Part shown: in pieces, positions 34,538 to 42,810 of the stretch
How positions within the stretch are numbered: the first letter of the stretch is position 1
How the letters are laid out: each line of letters opens with the position of its first letter
Assembly: GCF_005938745.2 (NCBI RefSeq)
Contig: NZ_VCBX02000001.1
Location: 5,284,501-5,348,500 of the forward strand
Source of the DNA: Rhodococcus sp. KBS0724
GTDB lineage: Bacteria > Actinomycetota > Actinomycetes > Mycobacteriales > Mycobacteriaceae
DNA: 64,000 bases
Reading direction: 5' to 3'
Translations under genes and position numbers: made by a program
Notes under the pieces: model-generated
Told to the model about the DNA's origin: nothing
The model's database searches: none
What the model saw: the letters and a program-made list of their open reading frames with translations, nothing else

Positions 34538-36142
34538 ATGACTGAAAAACCGACCACCGACAATTCCGCCGAGCAGGCGGTGGGTCCGCCACGCCTACTC
34601 GCACTCCTTCTCGCGATGGCGATGTTCGTTCTCGTCGTCGACACATCACTGATGAATGTCTCGATCTCCTCTGTGGTGCGCGACCTCGACACGACAGTCA
34701 GCGGCGTCCAGGCAGCAATCGCACTCGAAGCACTGGTATCCGCGGCATTCATTTTGATCGGCGGCAAGGTCGGCGATCTCATCGGACGTAAACGCGCGTA
34801 CGCGCTGGGCCTCCTCGGCTACGCAATCGGTGCCTCGGCAATGGCGTTCGCACAGTCCCTGACCGCGATCGTCATCTTCTGGGCCGTACTCGGCGGGATC
34901 GGCGCCTCCCTCCTACTGCCCGCAATGCAATCCCTCATCCACGGCAACTTCGAAGGAGCAGAGCAGAAGAAGGTCTACGCCCTGGTCGGCGCAGCGGCAG
35001 CGATTGCCGCCGCGGTCGGACCGCTACTCGGAGGATTCATCACCACCTATCTCTCGTGGCGCGTCGGTTTCGTGCTCGAGGTCGTCGTTATCGCGGTCGT
35101 CCTCTCCGGCATCAAACTGGTTCGCGATGTGCCGTACACCGGCCCTCGAGGGGTCGACCTGGTGGGTGCGGTCCTGTCCGTGCTGGGTATGGGCGGGATC
35201 GTGTTGGGAATCCTGGTCTGGCAGGAAGGCGGTGAAGCCGTTGGTGCGCTGCTGGCGATCGGGGCGATTGCACTGGCAGGGTTGGCGTACTGGCTCGTGC
35301 GACGCAAACATCGAGGACGGCCGACACTGCTGGATCCGGAATTGTTCCGCTCCAAGATCTTCCGGCTGGGCATCTCCGGACAGATGCTCCAACAGATCGC
35401 CCTGGGCGGCACGATGATCGCACTGCCGATCTACCTGCAAATGGTGCTCGAATACAACGCAATGCAAGCAGGTTTATCACTCGCGCCCCTCTCCCTGAGT
35501 ATGTTCGCAGTGGCGTTACTTGCGGCGAAGAAGGCGGGTGATCGGCGCCCGAGCAAAATCATCAGGTGGGGATTTGTACTGCTCACGATCGGAATCGTGG
35601 CGTTGATCCCGATCGTGCCACGGGCAGAGTTCGGCTGGGGCCTGGTAATCCCCCTGCTGATCGCTGGGTCAGGGTTGGGATTGTTGGTCTCTCAACTCAA
35701 CAACTACACACTCGCCCCGATCGAGGAGCAGCGGATCAGCGAAGCTGCCGGCGTCAATTCTGCGGCCGGGTCCTTCGGATTGTCATTCGGGTTGGCATTC
35801 GCCGGAGCCATCATGTTGGCGACACTGTCCATCACTTTCACCACGATGGCGCAATCGAGCACCGTGCTCCCCCAGGCGGAGCAGCAGCAGGTGGCGCAAG
35901 TCCTCGAGGACGACGCCGAAGTCATGAGCAACACCCAAATCCAACAACTACTCGTCAACCAGTCCCCGGAGATTCAGAACGAGATCATCCGAATCAATAC
36001 CGACACACGACCTCTCGCGCTTCAGGTTGCACTGCTCATTCCCCTCCTCGCCGGCCTCATCGGGGTGTTCAATTCGTTCCGGATGATCCGGATTCCGGAA
36101 ACTCCGTCAACGGCTTCCAACGACGTGCCTGATGCGAACTAG
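34538..36142 (+). CDS. MFS transporter, DHA2 (14-helix) drug exporter family
   Basis: A 534-residue protein with about 14 membrane segments. Motif A is GGKVGDLIGRKRAY, motif C lies around GAAAAIAAAVGPLLGGF, and VVDTSLMNVSISSV in helix 1 is the family's D1 motif. A long periplasmic loop rich in Gln and Glu (about 450-495) precedes the last helix. This family exports drugs, dyes or metabolites by proton antiport. An inverted repeat lies upstream. It is monocistronic. Confidence 0.9.
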   Translation: MTEKPTTDNSAEQAVGPPRLLALLLAMAMFVLVVDTSLMNVSISSVVRDLDTTVSGVQAAIALEALVSAAFILIGGKVGDLIGRKRAYALGLLGYAIGASAMAFAQSLTAIVIFWAVLGGIGASLLLPAMQSLIHGNFEGAEQKKVYALVGAAAAIAAAVGPLLGGFITTYLSWRVGFVLEVVVIAVVLSGIKLVRDVPYTGPRGVDLVGAVLSVLGMGGIVLGILVWQEGGEAVGALLAIGAIALAGLAYWLVRRKHRGRPTLLDPELFRSKIFRLGISGQMLQQIALGGTMIALPIYLQMVLEYNAMQAGLSLAPLSLSMFAVALLAAKKAGDRRPSKIIRWGFVLLTIGIVALIPIVPRAEFGWGLVIPLLIAGSGLGLLVSQLNNYTLAPIEEQRISEAAGVNSAAGSFGLSFGLAFAGAIMLATLSITFTTMAQSSTVLPQAEQQQVAQVLEDDAEVMSNTQIQQLLVNQSPEIQNEIIRINTDTRPLALQVALLIPLLAGLIGVFNSFRMIRIPETPSTASNDVPDAN

Positions 36143-36498
36143 CACGCCCTCACCCCACCAACCCGCGACACTTCCGGACCCTCGACCTCTCAAATCAGCT
36201 GCAGCCGAAAGACACCCGTGCCGCAGTACCGCAAATCCCTCCCGATACCCCTTGACCGTCTGCCTACTCCGGACAAAGTTGTCGACTGTGCACCGACGCC
36301 TGCATGCCCGAATTCTGTTGACTCCCAGCTGTGTTCAGCTAGCTTGATAGAGCTCTTCGGGGCATCAACCGCCGCGGTGAAAGTCTCATGCGCGAACTCG
36401 AACCCGACAGCGGCCCGGACCTCGGCAGCGTAGGTGTTCATGTGCCCTCCCAATGCGTTGATGGGGTGTTCGATAATCGGTTTCCCGCCAAAGTGTCG
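36143..36498. other. Intergenic stretch, no clear gene
   Basis: About 350 bases between the transporter stop and the XRE-cupin stop. A minus-strand frame starting near 36440 (MNTYAAEVRAAVGFEFAHET) looks faintly protein-like and may be the start of a decayed gene, but no family is recognised. Confidence 0.35.
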
Positions 36499-37092
36499 TC
36501 ATTGCTCCGACCGGGCACGAAGATGTGCACGCTCACCTTGCTGGCCGAAAAGAATGATCAGCTCAGCGGATGCGTCATCTGCGGTAGAAAACCAGTGTGG
36601 GACATGGGTATCGAATTCAGCTGCTTCGCCGGGGCGCAGGACTAGATCTTGGTCTCCGAGAACGAGTCGGACCCGCCCGTTGAGTATGTACAGCCATTCG
36701 TAGCCTTCGTGCGAGGAAGGTATCGGCGTATCACCGAACCGCGCCGCCGGAATGATGAGCTTGTGTGCCTGCACTCCTCCAGCACGGCGAGTGAGCGGTA
36801 GCCATGTCATCCCATACCGGGTCACCGGCTGCAGATGAACCCGCGGATCACCTGTCAACGGGCCGCCGATCAGTTCGTCGACCTGCATCCGGTACGTCCT
36901 CGCCAGAGCGAGTAATTGCTCGAGGGTCGGTTGACGCTGCCCCGACTCCAGCCGCGACAGCGTGCTCTCGGAAATCCCGGTGGCTGCGGAGAGTTCGGCG
37001 AGGGTGGTCTCGCGTTGCTTGCGAAGGACACGAAGCCGGGGCCCGACTGCGCTGATGGTCTGCTCCAAGTAGGTGCTCATATCGGAGTTCAT
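36499..37092 (-). CDS. XRE-cupin transcriptional regulator
   Basis: About 197 residues: an N-terminal HTH (LRVLRKQRETTLAELSAATGI, SESTLSRLESGQRQPTLEQLL) and a C-terminal cupin barrel (SHEGYEWLYILNGRVRLVLGD, then EFDTHVPHWF). This pairing is common in repressors of catabolic or detoxification genes, with the cupin binding a small effector. ATG 37092 is selected because of the AGGC element upstream; ATG 37116 is an alternative. It is divergent from an FAD oxidoreductase and methyltransferase, which it probably controls. Confidence 0.88.
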   Translation of the reverse strand: MNSDMSTYLEQTISAVGPRLRVLRKQRETTLAELSAATGISESTLSRLESGQRQPTLEQLLALARTYRMQVDELIGGPLTGDPRVHLQPVTRYGMTWLPLTRRAGGVQAHKLIIPAARFGDTPIPSSHEGYEWLYILNGRVRLVLGDQDLVLRPGEAAEFDTHVPHWFSTADDASAELIILFGQQGERAHLRARSEQ

Positions 37093-37130
37093 GCCTACAT
37101 CTTGACAGATCAGCAAGGGAACTTGTCACC

Positions 37131-37159
37131 CACGATGTTGGCAGTTCATATTCATCGTG
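37131..37159. promoter_or_regulatory. Inverted repeat in the XRE/oxidoreductase divergent region
   Basis: Arms CACGATG (37131-37137) and CATCGTG (37153-37159) separated by 15 bases, directly before the GGAGG ribosome binding site of the oxidoreductase. A TGACA/TGTCA pair sits at 37103-37107 and 37124-37128. Either may be the operator for the XRE-cupin protein. Confidence 0.35.
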
Positions 37160-37171
37160 GAGGTACTCACA

Positions 37172-38278
37172 ATGAACGGACACGACATGAACAATCGATC
37201 CCGTACCTGGGATGTTGCAGTAATCGGTGGCGGCGCTGCCGGATTGAGCGCAGCGGTGACACTGGCGCGTTCACGCCGATCGGTGATCGTCGTCGATGCT
37301 GAACGTCCTCGCAACGCGCCCGCTGCGGGAGTGCACAATTTCCTGACTCGGGACGGCATCTCCGCGACAGAGTTGACCGCTGTCGGTAGAGACGAACTGA
37401 CGTCCTACGGCGGTACGGTGATCTCCGGGAGCGCTGTTGCCGCCGAGCGTAGAGATACTGCCTTCACGGTTGAATTGGCCGATGGACAGAAGGTGACAGC
37501 CCGGAAGCTTCTGGTCGCAACCGGACTCGCAGATACACTGCCCGACATCACTGGTCTGCGTGAGCGGTGGGGCCGTGAAGTGCTGCACTGCCCGTACTGT
37601 CACGGATGGGAAGTTCGGGACCAGGCCATCGGGGTCCTCGGCACCGGGCCAGGCGCCGTTCACCAGGCAATAATGTTCCGCCAGTTCAGCGAAGACGTCA
37701 CTTTGTTTCTGCACACAGCTCCGGAGCCAACCGAGCAGCAGTGGGAAGCGCTCGCCGCCCGCGGAGTCTCGGTGGTTGACGGCCACATCACCGACGTACT
37801 CGTCGACAACGATCGCATGACGGGTGTGCGGTTGGGCTCTGGCGACACGCTCACCCTCCAAGCATTGGTGATTGCGCCGTTGTTCTTCGCGCACTGCACG
37901 GTGCTCGAGTCACTTGGACTCAATCCAACCGAACAGAGAGCGGGTGAGAAGCTCCTCGGCGCCGTATTCGCCGCAGATTCGAGCGGAGCTACCGCGGTGC
38001 CTGGCGTCTGGGTGGCTGGAAATGTCACCGATATGTATGCCGGAGTGATCAATTCGGCAGCAGCAGGATTTACCGCAGCGGCGGCGATCAATGCCGACCT
38101 CCTCGACGAGGACGTGCGTCGTGCTGTCGCCGAGCGTGGTACCGCTGCCGCCAACTCTGACCCCAACCCGACTGCTCTCGCAGCGCCTGATGCGTTCTCC
38201 GCCGCGGCGGAAGCGGAAGTGTGCGAACGAGTCCTCGGTGAACGACGACACGGATTTTTCATCGAACCAAAGGCATGA
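37172..38278 (+). CDS. Thioredoxin-reductase-like FAD/NAD(P) oxidoreductase
   Basis: About 368 residues. The FAD-binding site is DVAVIGGGAAGLSAAVTLARS, the redox-active pair is CPYCHGWE (Cys-x-x-Cys) at about residues 138-141, the NAD(P) site is VLGTGPGAVH, and GVWVAGNVTDMYAGVINSAA is the C-terminal FAD motif. These features match the TrxR/GliT-like family. About 45 extra C-terminal residues are not part of the TrxR fold. ATG 37172 has a strong GGAGG upstream. It overlaps the next gene by four bases (ATGA). The partner thiol is unknown. Confidence 0.88.
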   Translation: MNGHDMNNRSRTWDVAVIGGGAAGLSAAVTLARSRRSVIVVDAERPRNAPAAGVHNFLTRDGISATELTAVGRDELTSYGGTVISGSAVAAERRDTAFTVELADGQKVTARKLLVATGLADTLPDITGLRERWGREVLHCPYCHGWEVRDQAIGVLGTGPGAVHQAIMFRQFSEDVTLFLHTAPEPTEQQWEALAARGVSVVDGHITDVLVDNDRMTGVRLGSGDTLTLQALVIAPLFFAHCTVLESLGLNPTEQRAGEKLLGAVFAADSSGATAVPGVWVAGNVTDMYAGVINSAAAGFTAAAAINADLLDEDVRRAVAERGTAAANSDPNPTALAAPDAFSAAAEAEVCERVLGERRHGFFIEPKA

Positions 38279-38943
38279 CAGTGACCAAGCATGAAGATAG
38301 CTCTACCGCCCCACACTCCGCATATGCATCCGAGTCGTTTTGGGAACCGCACTACCAGAAGCATATTCGGCCGTGGACGGGTTTACCCAATACTGTCCTC
38401 GCCGATATGACCGCCGACCTGACTCCGGGATCGGTACTCGATATCGGCTGCGGCGAAGGCGGCGACGCACTCTGGCTCGCGGGCAGAGGATGGATGGTCA
38501 CGGCCATCGACGTTTCAGCCACTGTGCTCGAACGCGCCAGTACCCAAGCTGTCGAACGTGGACTCACCGCCAACGTGACCTTCGAGAAATATGATGTTTC
38601 GCAGTCTTTTCCGGACGGGTCGTTCGATCTGGTGTCCGCACAGTACTTTCACACCCCGATTGGCATCGCCAGAGAACAGGTCCTCCGCACAGCAGCAGCG
38701 ACTGTCGCACTTCAGGGTGTGCTTCTGATCGTCGATCATGCTTCGACTGCCCCCTGGTCCTGGAACCAAGACCCCGACACCCGGTTCCCGACACCACAAG
38801 ACACCCTGACAAAGCTCGACCTCGACGACCAGCATTGGCGGCCGATACGCGTCGAAGCAGCGCAGCGAACCGCATCAGGACCTGGCGGGCAGACCGCCAC
38901 CGTGACCGACAACGTCATCGCGCTCCGCCGCGTCGACCGCTAG
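38275..38943 (+). CDS. Class I SAM-dependent methyltransferase
   Basis: A 222-residue methyltransferase. Motif I is VLDIGCGEGGDALWLA, and motif IV sits in DLVSAQYFHTP. The sequence ESFWEPHYQKH near the N-terminus and the final RVEAAQRTA, TDNVIALRR region are as in small-molecule methylases. It is translationally coupled to the TrxR-like flavoprotein under an XRE-cupin regulator. A joint role in thiol or metalloid handling is plausible, but not shown by the sequence. Confidence 0.83.
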   Translation: MTVTKHEDSSTAPHSAYASESFWEPHYQKHIRPWTGLPNTVLADMTADLTPGSVLDIGCGEGGDALWLAGRGWMVTAIDVSATVLERASTQAVERGLTANVTFEKYDVSQSFPDGSFDLVSAQYFHTPIGIAREQVLRTAAATVALQGVLLIVDHASTAPWSWNQDPDTRFPTPQDTLTKLDLDDQHWRPIRVEAAQRTASGPGGQTATVTDNVIALRRVDR

Positions 38944-39001
38944 AACACACAACGCACGGACCTGAATCAGTTCACGCAAACACAGGAGAGGCACATTCTC
39001 G

Positions 39002-40485
39002 ATGAGCTCAAATCTCGCCGAGCCGGACACCACGTCGGCTGCGGTAGATCCGCGGCGCTGGATCGCATTGATCGTCATCGCCACCTCGACACTGATGTCG
39101 TACTCGACGCATCGATCATGAATATCGCACTCCCACATGCGCAATCAGCACTCTCGATCGCCGACGCCGGCCGGCACTGGGTCATCACGGCCTACACCCT
39201 GGCCTTCGGCGGCCTCCTCTTGCTCGGAGGGCGAGTGGCTGACCTGCTCGGTCGCAAACGTATGTTCATCATCGGCCTCCTCGGATTCGCCGTAGCCTCC
39301 GCGCTCGGCGGCGTGGCGATGAACGCACCCGTACTCTTCGGCGCACGAGCTCTACAAGGAGTCTTCGCAGCCATCGTTACACCCGCCGCATTGTCCCTGA
39401 TTTCGGTGACATTCGTCGAAACTCGTGAACGCGCAAAAGCTTTCGCTGTATACGGAGCCGTCGCCGGAGGCGGCGGAGCCGTAGGACTCCTCCTCGGCGG
39501 CTTTCTGACCGAATACGCCAACTGGCGATGGTGCCTGTTCGTCAACATCCCGATCGCGATCGTCGCAGCGGCGTTCGCAGCAACTACCGTGCGCGAGGAC
39601 CACGCCGACGGACCCCGACGGTTCGACATTCCCGGCGCAATCCTGGTCACGGTCGGACTGGTCGCACTTGTTTACGGCTTCACCGAAGCAGGTAAGGCCG
39701 GCGTCGGCTGGCTCGCTGCTCAGACACTCATTCCCTTGGCTTTCGGCATCGCTTCGTTGATCGCCTTCGTCCTCGTCGAAGCGCGCACCACACATCCGCT
39801 ACTCCCACTCAGAGTCGTGACCGACCGCAACCGCGGCGCCGCATACTTGGCCGCATTCCTTCTCGGTGCCGGTATGTTCGGAATGTTGTTGTTCATCACT
39901 TACTACCTACAGGTGAACCTCGGATACGAGCCACTGAAGGCCGGTCTTGCGTTCCTGCCGTTCAGCGTGGGAATTATCAGCACTGCCTCTCTCGCCTCCT
40001 CGCTCTTGCCACGCTTCGGTCCCAAACCACTTATGGCCTTCGGAATGGCCACCGCGACAGTAGGGTTGGCCTGGATGATCACTCTCGACAGTTCGTCGAC
40101 GTATCTCGGTTCGGTGCTGCCATCAGAGTTGATGATGGGCATAGGACTCGGGCTCGTGTTCGTGCCGATGTCCACAGTGGCTCTCTCCGGTATCGAACCT
40201 CACGACGCCGGTGTAGCGAGCGCCGTGCTCAATACGAGCCAGCAGATCGGCGGAACACTAGGCGTTGCACTGCTCAATACCCTCTACGCAGCAGCGTTGA
40301 GCCGCCACGTCACCGCCAGCGCCGACGTGACACACGAGCAGGCACTACTCGACGGCACCTTCGCCGGCTACACGGTCGCGTTCACCGTGGGTGCGGCACT
40401 GTTCGCGGGAGCACTCGTGGTCATCATTGCGATGCTCCGCGCAGAAAAGGCAGCGATCCTAGCTACTTCGCGACCGATCAGCTGA
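39002..40485 (+). pseudogene. DHA2-type MFS transporter with N-terminal frameshift
   Basis: Reading from ATG 39002 gives PRRWIALIVIATSTLM and then falls out of frame at 39097/39098; restoring one G there would give the usual helix 1 motif LMVVLDASIMNIALP. The downstream frame is open from ATG 39118 to 40485 (455 residues) with motif A as GGRVADLLGRKRMF and motif C as GGGGAVGLLLGGFL. The one-base deletion removes about 39 residues, including most of helix 1. It is either a true inactivating mutation, a sequencing error, or a gene that uses ATG 39118 as start. Family: 14-helix drug exporter. Confidence 0.72.
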
Positions 40486-40529
40486 CACATCCGATTCAAG
40501 TTGTAACTCCCAACGAACCATCGCTGCAC

Positions 40530-40742
40530 ATGATCTCGAACAACGGACATGCACCGGCGTTCAATGTCACGCCCGGAACCCTCCCGGCCATCGTGCACGA
40601 TGCCGGTGGCAGGCTCGACTCGCCTCAGTGGGACAAGGTGGCACCTGTGCTGGCGGAGGGCACCGGATCGATGATCATCACGCACGACCACACCGGACAG
40701 GGCAAAAGTAACGACCTCCCCTGTCCTTGGCTGGTAAAGGAC
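40530..40742 (+). pseudogene. Alpha/beta hydrolase N-terminal remnant
   Basis: About 70 codons read PAIVHDAGGRLDSPQWDKVA, then PVLAEGTGSMIITHDHTGQGKSND. This aligns in pattern with the first strands of alpha/beta hydrolases (PAIVxDAGGGLDSxYWDxVAP ... YDRAGxGxSD). The motif is corrupted at several key positions (GGG to GGR, YDRAG to HDHTG) and homology ends near CPWLVKD. The nucleophile elbow and the rest of the enzyme are missing. The following 200 bases to 40947 show nothing I recognise. Confidence 0.6.
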
Positions 40743-40947
40743 GCGCCACCACTCACTCGTACTCTCCGAATTCCCTGGCCACGTGAGCTTCAATATGTAC
40801 CGGTCGACATGGCGCAGTCCCAACCCGCTGGCACTGAAGAGCATTTCGTTTGGCAACCGCCAATCAGATCCTCCGATACTTGTACCCTGCAAGGAATCTC
40901 GGGCTTTACGACCCGCCACACCCATTCACTCGCCGGCAGATCAGGCC

Positions 40948-41829
40948 TCAGGCCTCGATATTTTCCAGGTCGGCGAGCAGGCTCGGCCGCGTCGGCTGCC
41001 AGCCGAGTTCGGCGCGGGTTCGGGCGGCTGATGCAGGTTGGTCTGCCGCAAAGACCGGTCCCAGAGGCCCGAAATCTTCCACCGGGAGCGATTTGACCGG
41101 CAAGCCGAGCCGACGCCCGATGACCGTGACAATGTCACGAACGGTGTCGCCTTCATCAGCGACCGCGTGCCAAGAACTACCGGCAGGCGCTTTTTCCAGC
41201 GCGAGCCGGAAGAGCACGGCAGCGTCGAGTGCGTGCACGGCCGGCCAACGCTGTGCACCGTCGCCCGGATAGCCTGCGATCCCGGCCTGACGGGCCGACT
41301 GGGTGAGAATCTCGGCGAACCCGCCTTTTCCCTGGTTGTGCACCGTCCGCGGAAGCCGAACAGCCGAGCTGCGCACATCTTCCGAAGCCAGTTCGAGAGT
41401 GCGGATAACCGACACGCCGCGACCTCCGACAGGCCCGTCGGTAGGTAGCGGGTCGTCTTCAGTCGACGCGCGACCGAACACACGTGGAGTGCCCGAGACG
41501 GTTACGAGCGGTTTTCCAGTGCCGACGAGGCTCGCGCCGAGAGTCGCGAGAGCAGCAGACTCTTCCGCGATACCTCGCGCAAGGGTCTCGGGTGAACTGA
41601 AGTCATTGCTGAAAGCGAGGTGAATGACGCCGTCGGCCTGTTCGGCACCGCTGCGCAGTATCTCGAGGTCCGAGAGCCCTCCCCGAAGAATGTCGGCACC
41701 GGCTGACGCGGCACGCACCGCCGAGGCGTCGGAACGGGTGAGTGCAGTGACGGTGTGACCGGCGGAGAGCAGTTCGGCAGTGACAGCCGAGCCGATCAGG
41801 CCTGTTGCCCCGGTGATGAATACGCGCAT
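40948..41829 (-). CDS. NAD-dependent epimerase/dehydratase-type SDR
   Basis: A 293-residue extended/atypical SDR. The nucleotide fold is MRVFITGATGLIGSAVTAELLSAG (GxxGxxG). IHLAFSND and a later region with VRLPRTVHNQGKGGF and AVHALDAAVLFRLALE resemble the NAD(P)-binding 'NmrA/epimerase-like' oxidoreductases. The YxxxK pair is not obvious. ATG 41829 has GGAGG 8 nt upstream. Divergent from a TetR gene, with two palindromic operators between, so it is very probably the regulated target. Confidence 0.85.
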   Translation of the reverse strand: MRVFITGATGLIGSAVTAELLSAGHTVTALTRSDASAVRAASAGADILRGGLSDLEILRSGAEQADGVIHLAFSNDFSSPETLARGIAEESAALATLGASLVGTGKPLVTVSGTPRVFGRASTEDDPLPTDGPVGGRGVSVIRTLELASEDVRSSAVRLPRTVHNQGKGGFAEILTQSARQAGIAGYPGDGAQRWPAVHALDAAVLFRLALEKAPAGSSWHAVADEGDTVRDIVTVIGRRLGLPVKSLPVEDFGPLGPVFAADQPASAARTRAELGWQPTRPSLLADLENIEA

Positions 41830-41844
41830 ATGCAACCTCCAGAA

Positions 41845-41868
41845 GTGATGGGACAGGTGTCTCATCAC
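41845..41868. promoter_or_regulatory. TetR operator O1
   Basis: A 24-base near-perfect palindrome, GTGATG-G-GACA-GG-TGTC-T-CATCAC, between the SDR and TetR genes. Core GACAGGTGTC is shared with the second site 30 bp away, which equals three helical turns. Confidence 0.75.
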
Positions 41869-41878
41869 AGTAAGGTAA

Positions 41879-41894
41879 TGCGACAGGTGTCGCA
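41879..41894. promoter_or_regulatory. TetR operator O2
   Basis: Palindrome TGCGACAGGTGTCGCA, with the same GACAGGTGTC core as O1. It ends 17 bases before the TetR start and would overlap its leader. Confidence 0.75.
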
Positions 41895-41911
41895 ACACCT
41901 ATGATGGATGC

Positions 41912-42493
41912 ATGGCCCGATGGAAACCGAATGGACGAGAGCGCCTCGTCGTTGCCGCTCTCGAACTCTTCGCCGAGCAGGGCTACGACAACACGACCGT
42001 CGCCCAGATCGCCGAGCGTGCCGAACTCACCCGTAGTACGTTCTTCCGTCACTTCAGCGACAAGCGAGAAATTCTCTCTGCGGGGCAGGAAACACTCAGC
42101 CGCCTGTTGGTCGAGGGGATCGACTCAGCCCCCGCCGATGCAACACCACTGACCGCAGTCGCCGCAGGTCTCGACGCCGTATCGGGCGCAATGACGGAGT
42201 TCAATCGCGAACTTGGACCACGACTCCACGCAGCGATCGAGGCCAACGACGAGTTGCGCACACGCGATGCGATGAAGAGCATCGGTCTAGCCGCCGCCAT
42301 AGTGGAAGCACTTCGGAGGCGTGGTGTCGCGGAAGCAACAGCACAGGTGGCAGCCGAACTCGGCATGCTCGCGTTCCGGACCGGATTCTCGCGCTGGTCC
42401 AGCCCTTCCGACGACAACGCGCCGGGCAAACTGATCACGCACACGCGGGCTGCCTTCTCAGAGCTCCGAGCAGCGACCGCAGAATTGCGTTAG
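41912..42493 (+). CDS. TetR-family transcriptional regulator
   Basis: A 193-residue TetR protein. The DNA-binding part is RERLVVAALELFAEQGYDNTT, VAQIAERAELTRSTFFRHFSDKREIL. The effector-binding C-terminal half is Ala-rich and helical. It is divergent from the SDR gene with two palindromic operators in the 82-base gap, so it probably represses both itself and the SDR. The effector is unknown; the SDR product or substrate is a natural candidate. Confidence 0.92.
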   Translation: MARWKPNGRERLVVAALELFAEQGYDNTTVAQIAERAELTRSTFFRHFSDKREILSAGQETLSRLLVEGIDSAPADATPLTAVAAGLDAVSGAMTEFNRELGPRLHAAIEANDELRTRDAMKSIGLAAAIVEALRRRGVAEATAQVAAELGMLAFRTGFSRWSSPSDDNAPGKLITHTRAAFSELRAATAELR

Positions 42494-42810
42494 CTGCCTC
42501 TACTCGTCGAGCAAAGCCTTTCGTGAGGCCTGATCCGGAAATTCCTTACTGATTCCCCACCCGAGTGACACTGCCACGTTGTTGAAAATGCCCGCTCTGG
42601 GATGATCTGCGGATGTCGTCCCCATGCAACGGGTTCCGGTTTCCGAGGGAGATCGTCGCGCACCCTGTATGGCCCCTACCGCCACTTCACGCTTTCGTTC
42701 CGCGAGATCGAGTCACTCATGGCTGAGCATCGCACTGGGACCTCGAGGTCGACACCCCACCGATGGCGTCTGGAAAGAGTGAAGTCCAGGTTCCTCTATC
42801 GGCTGCACGT
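42494..42810. other. Intergenic stretch, possible gene remnant
   Basis: Some 317 bases between the TetR stop and the MurJ-like stop. A minus-strand frame of about 60 codons ending at 42500 (IFNNVAVSLGWGISKEF) has protein-like composition but no recognisable family or start. It may be the end of a decayed gene. Nothing else is visible. Confidence 0.35.
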
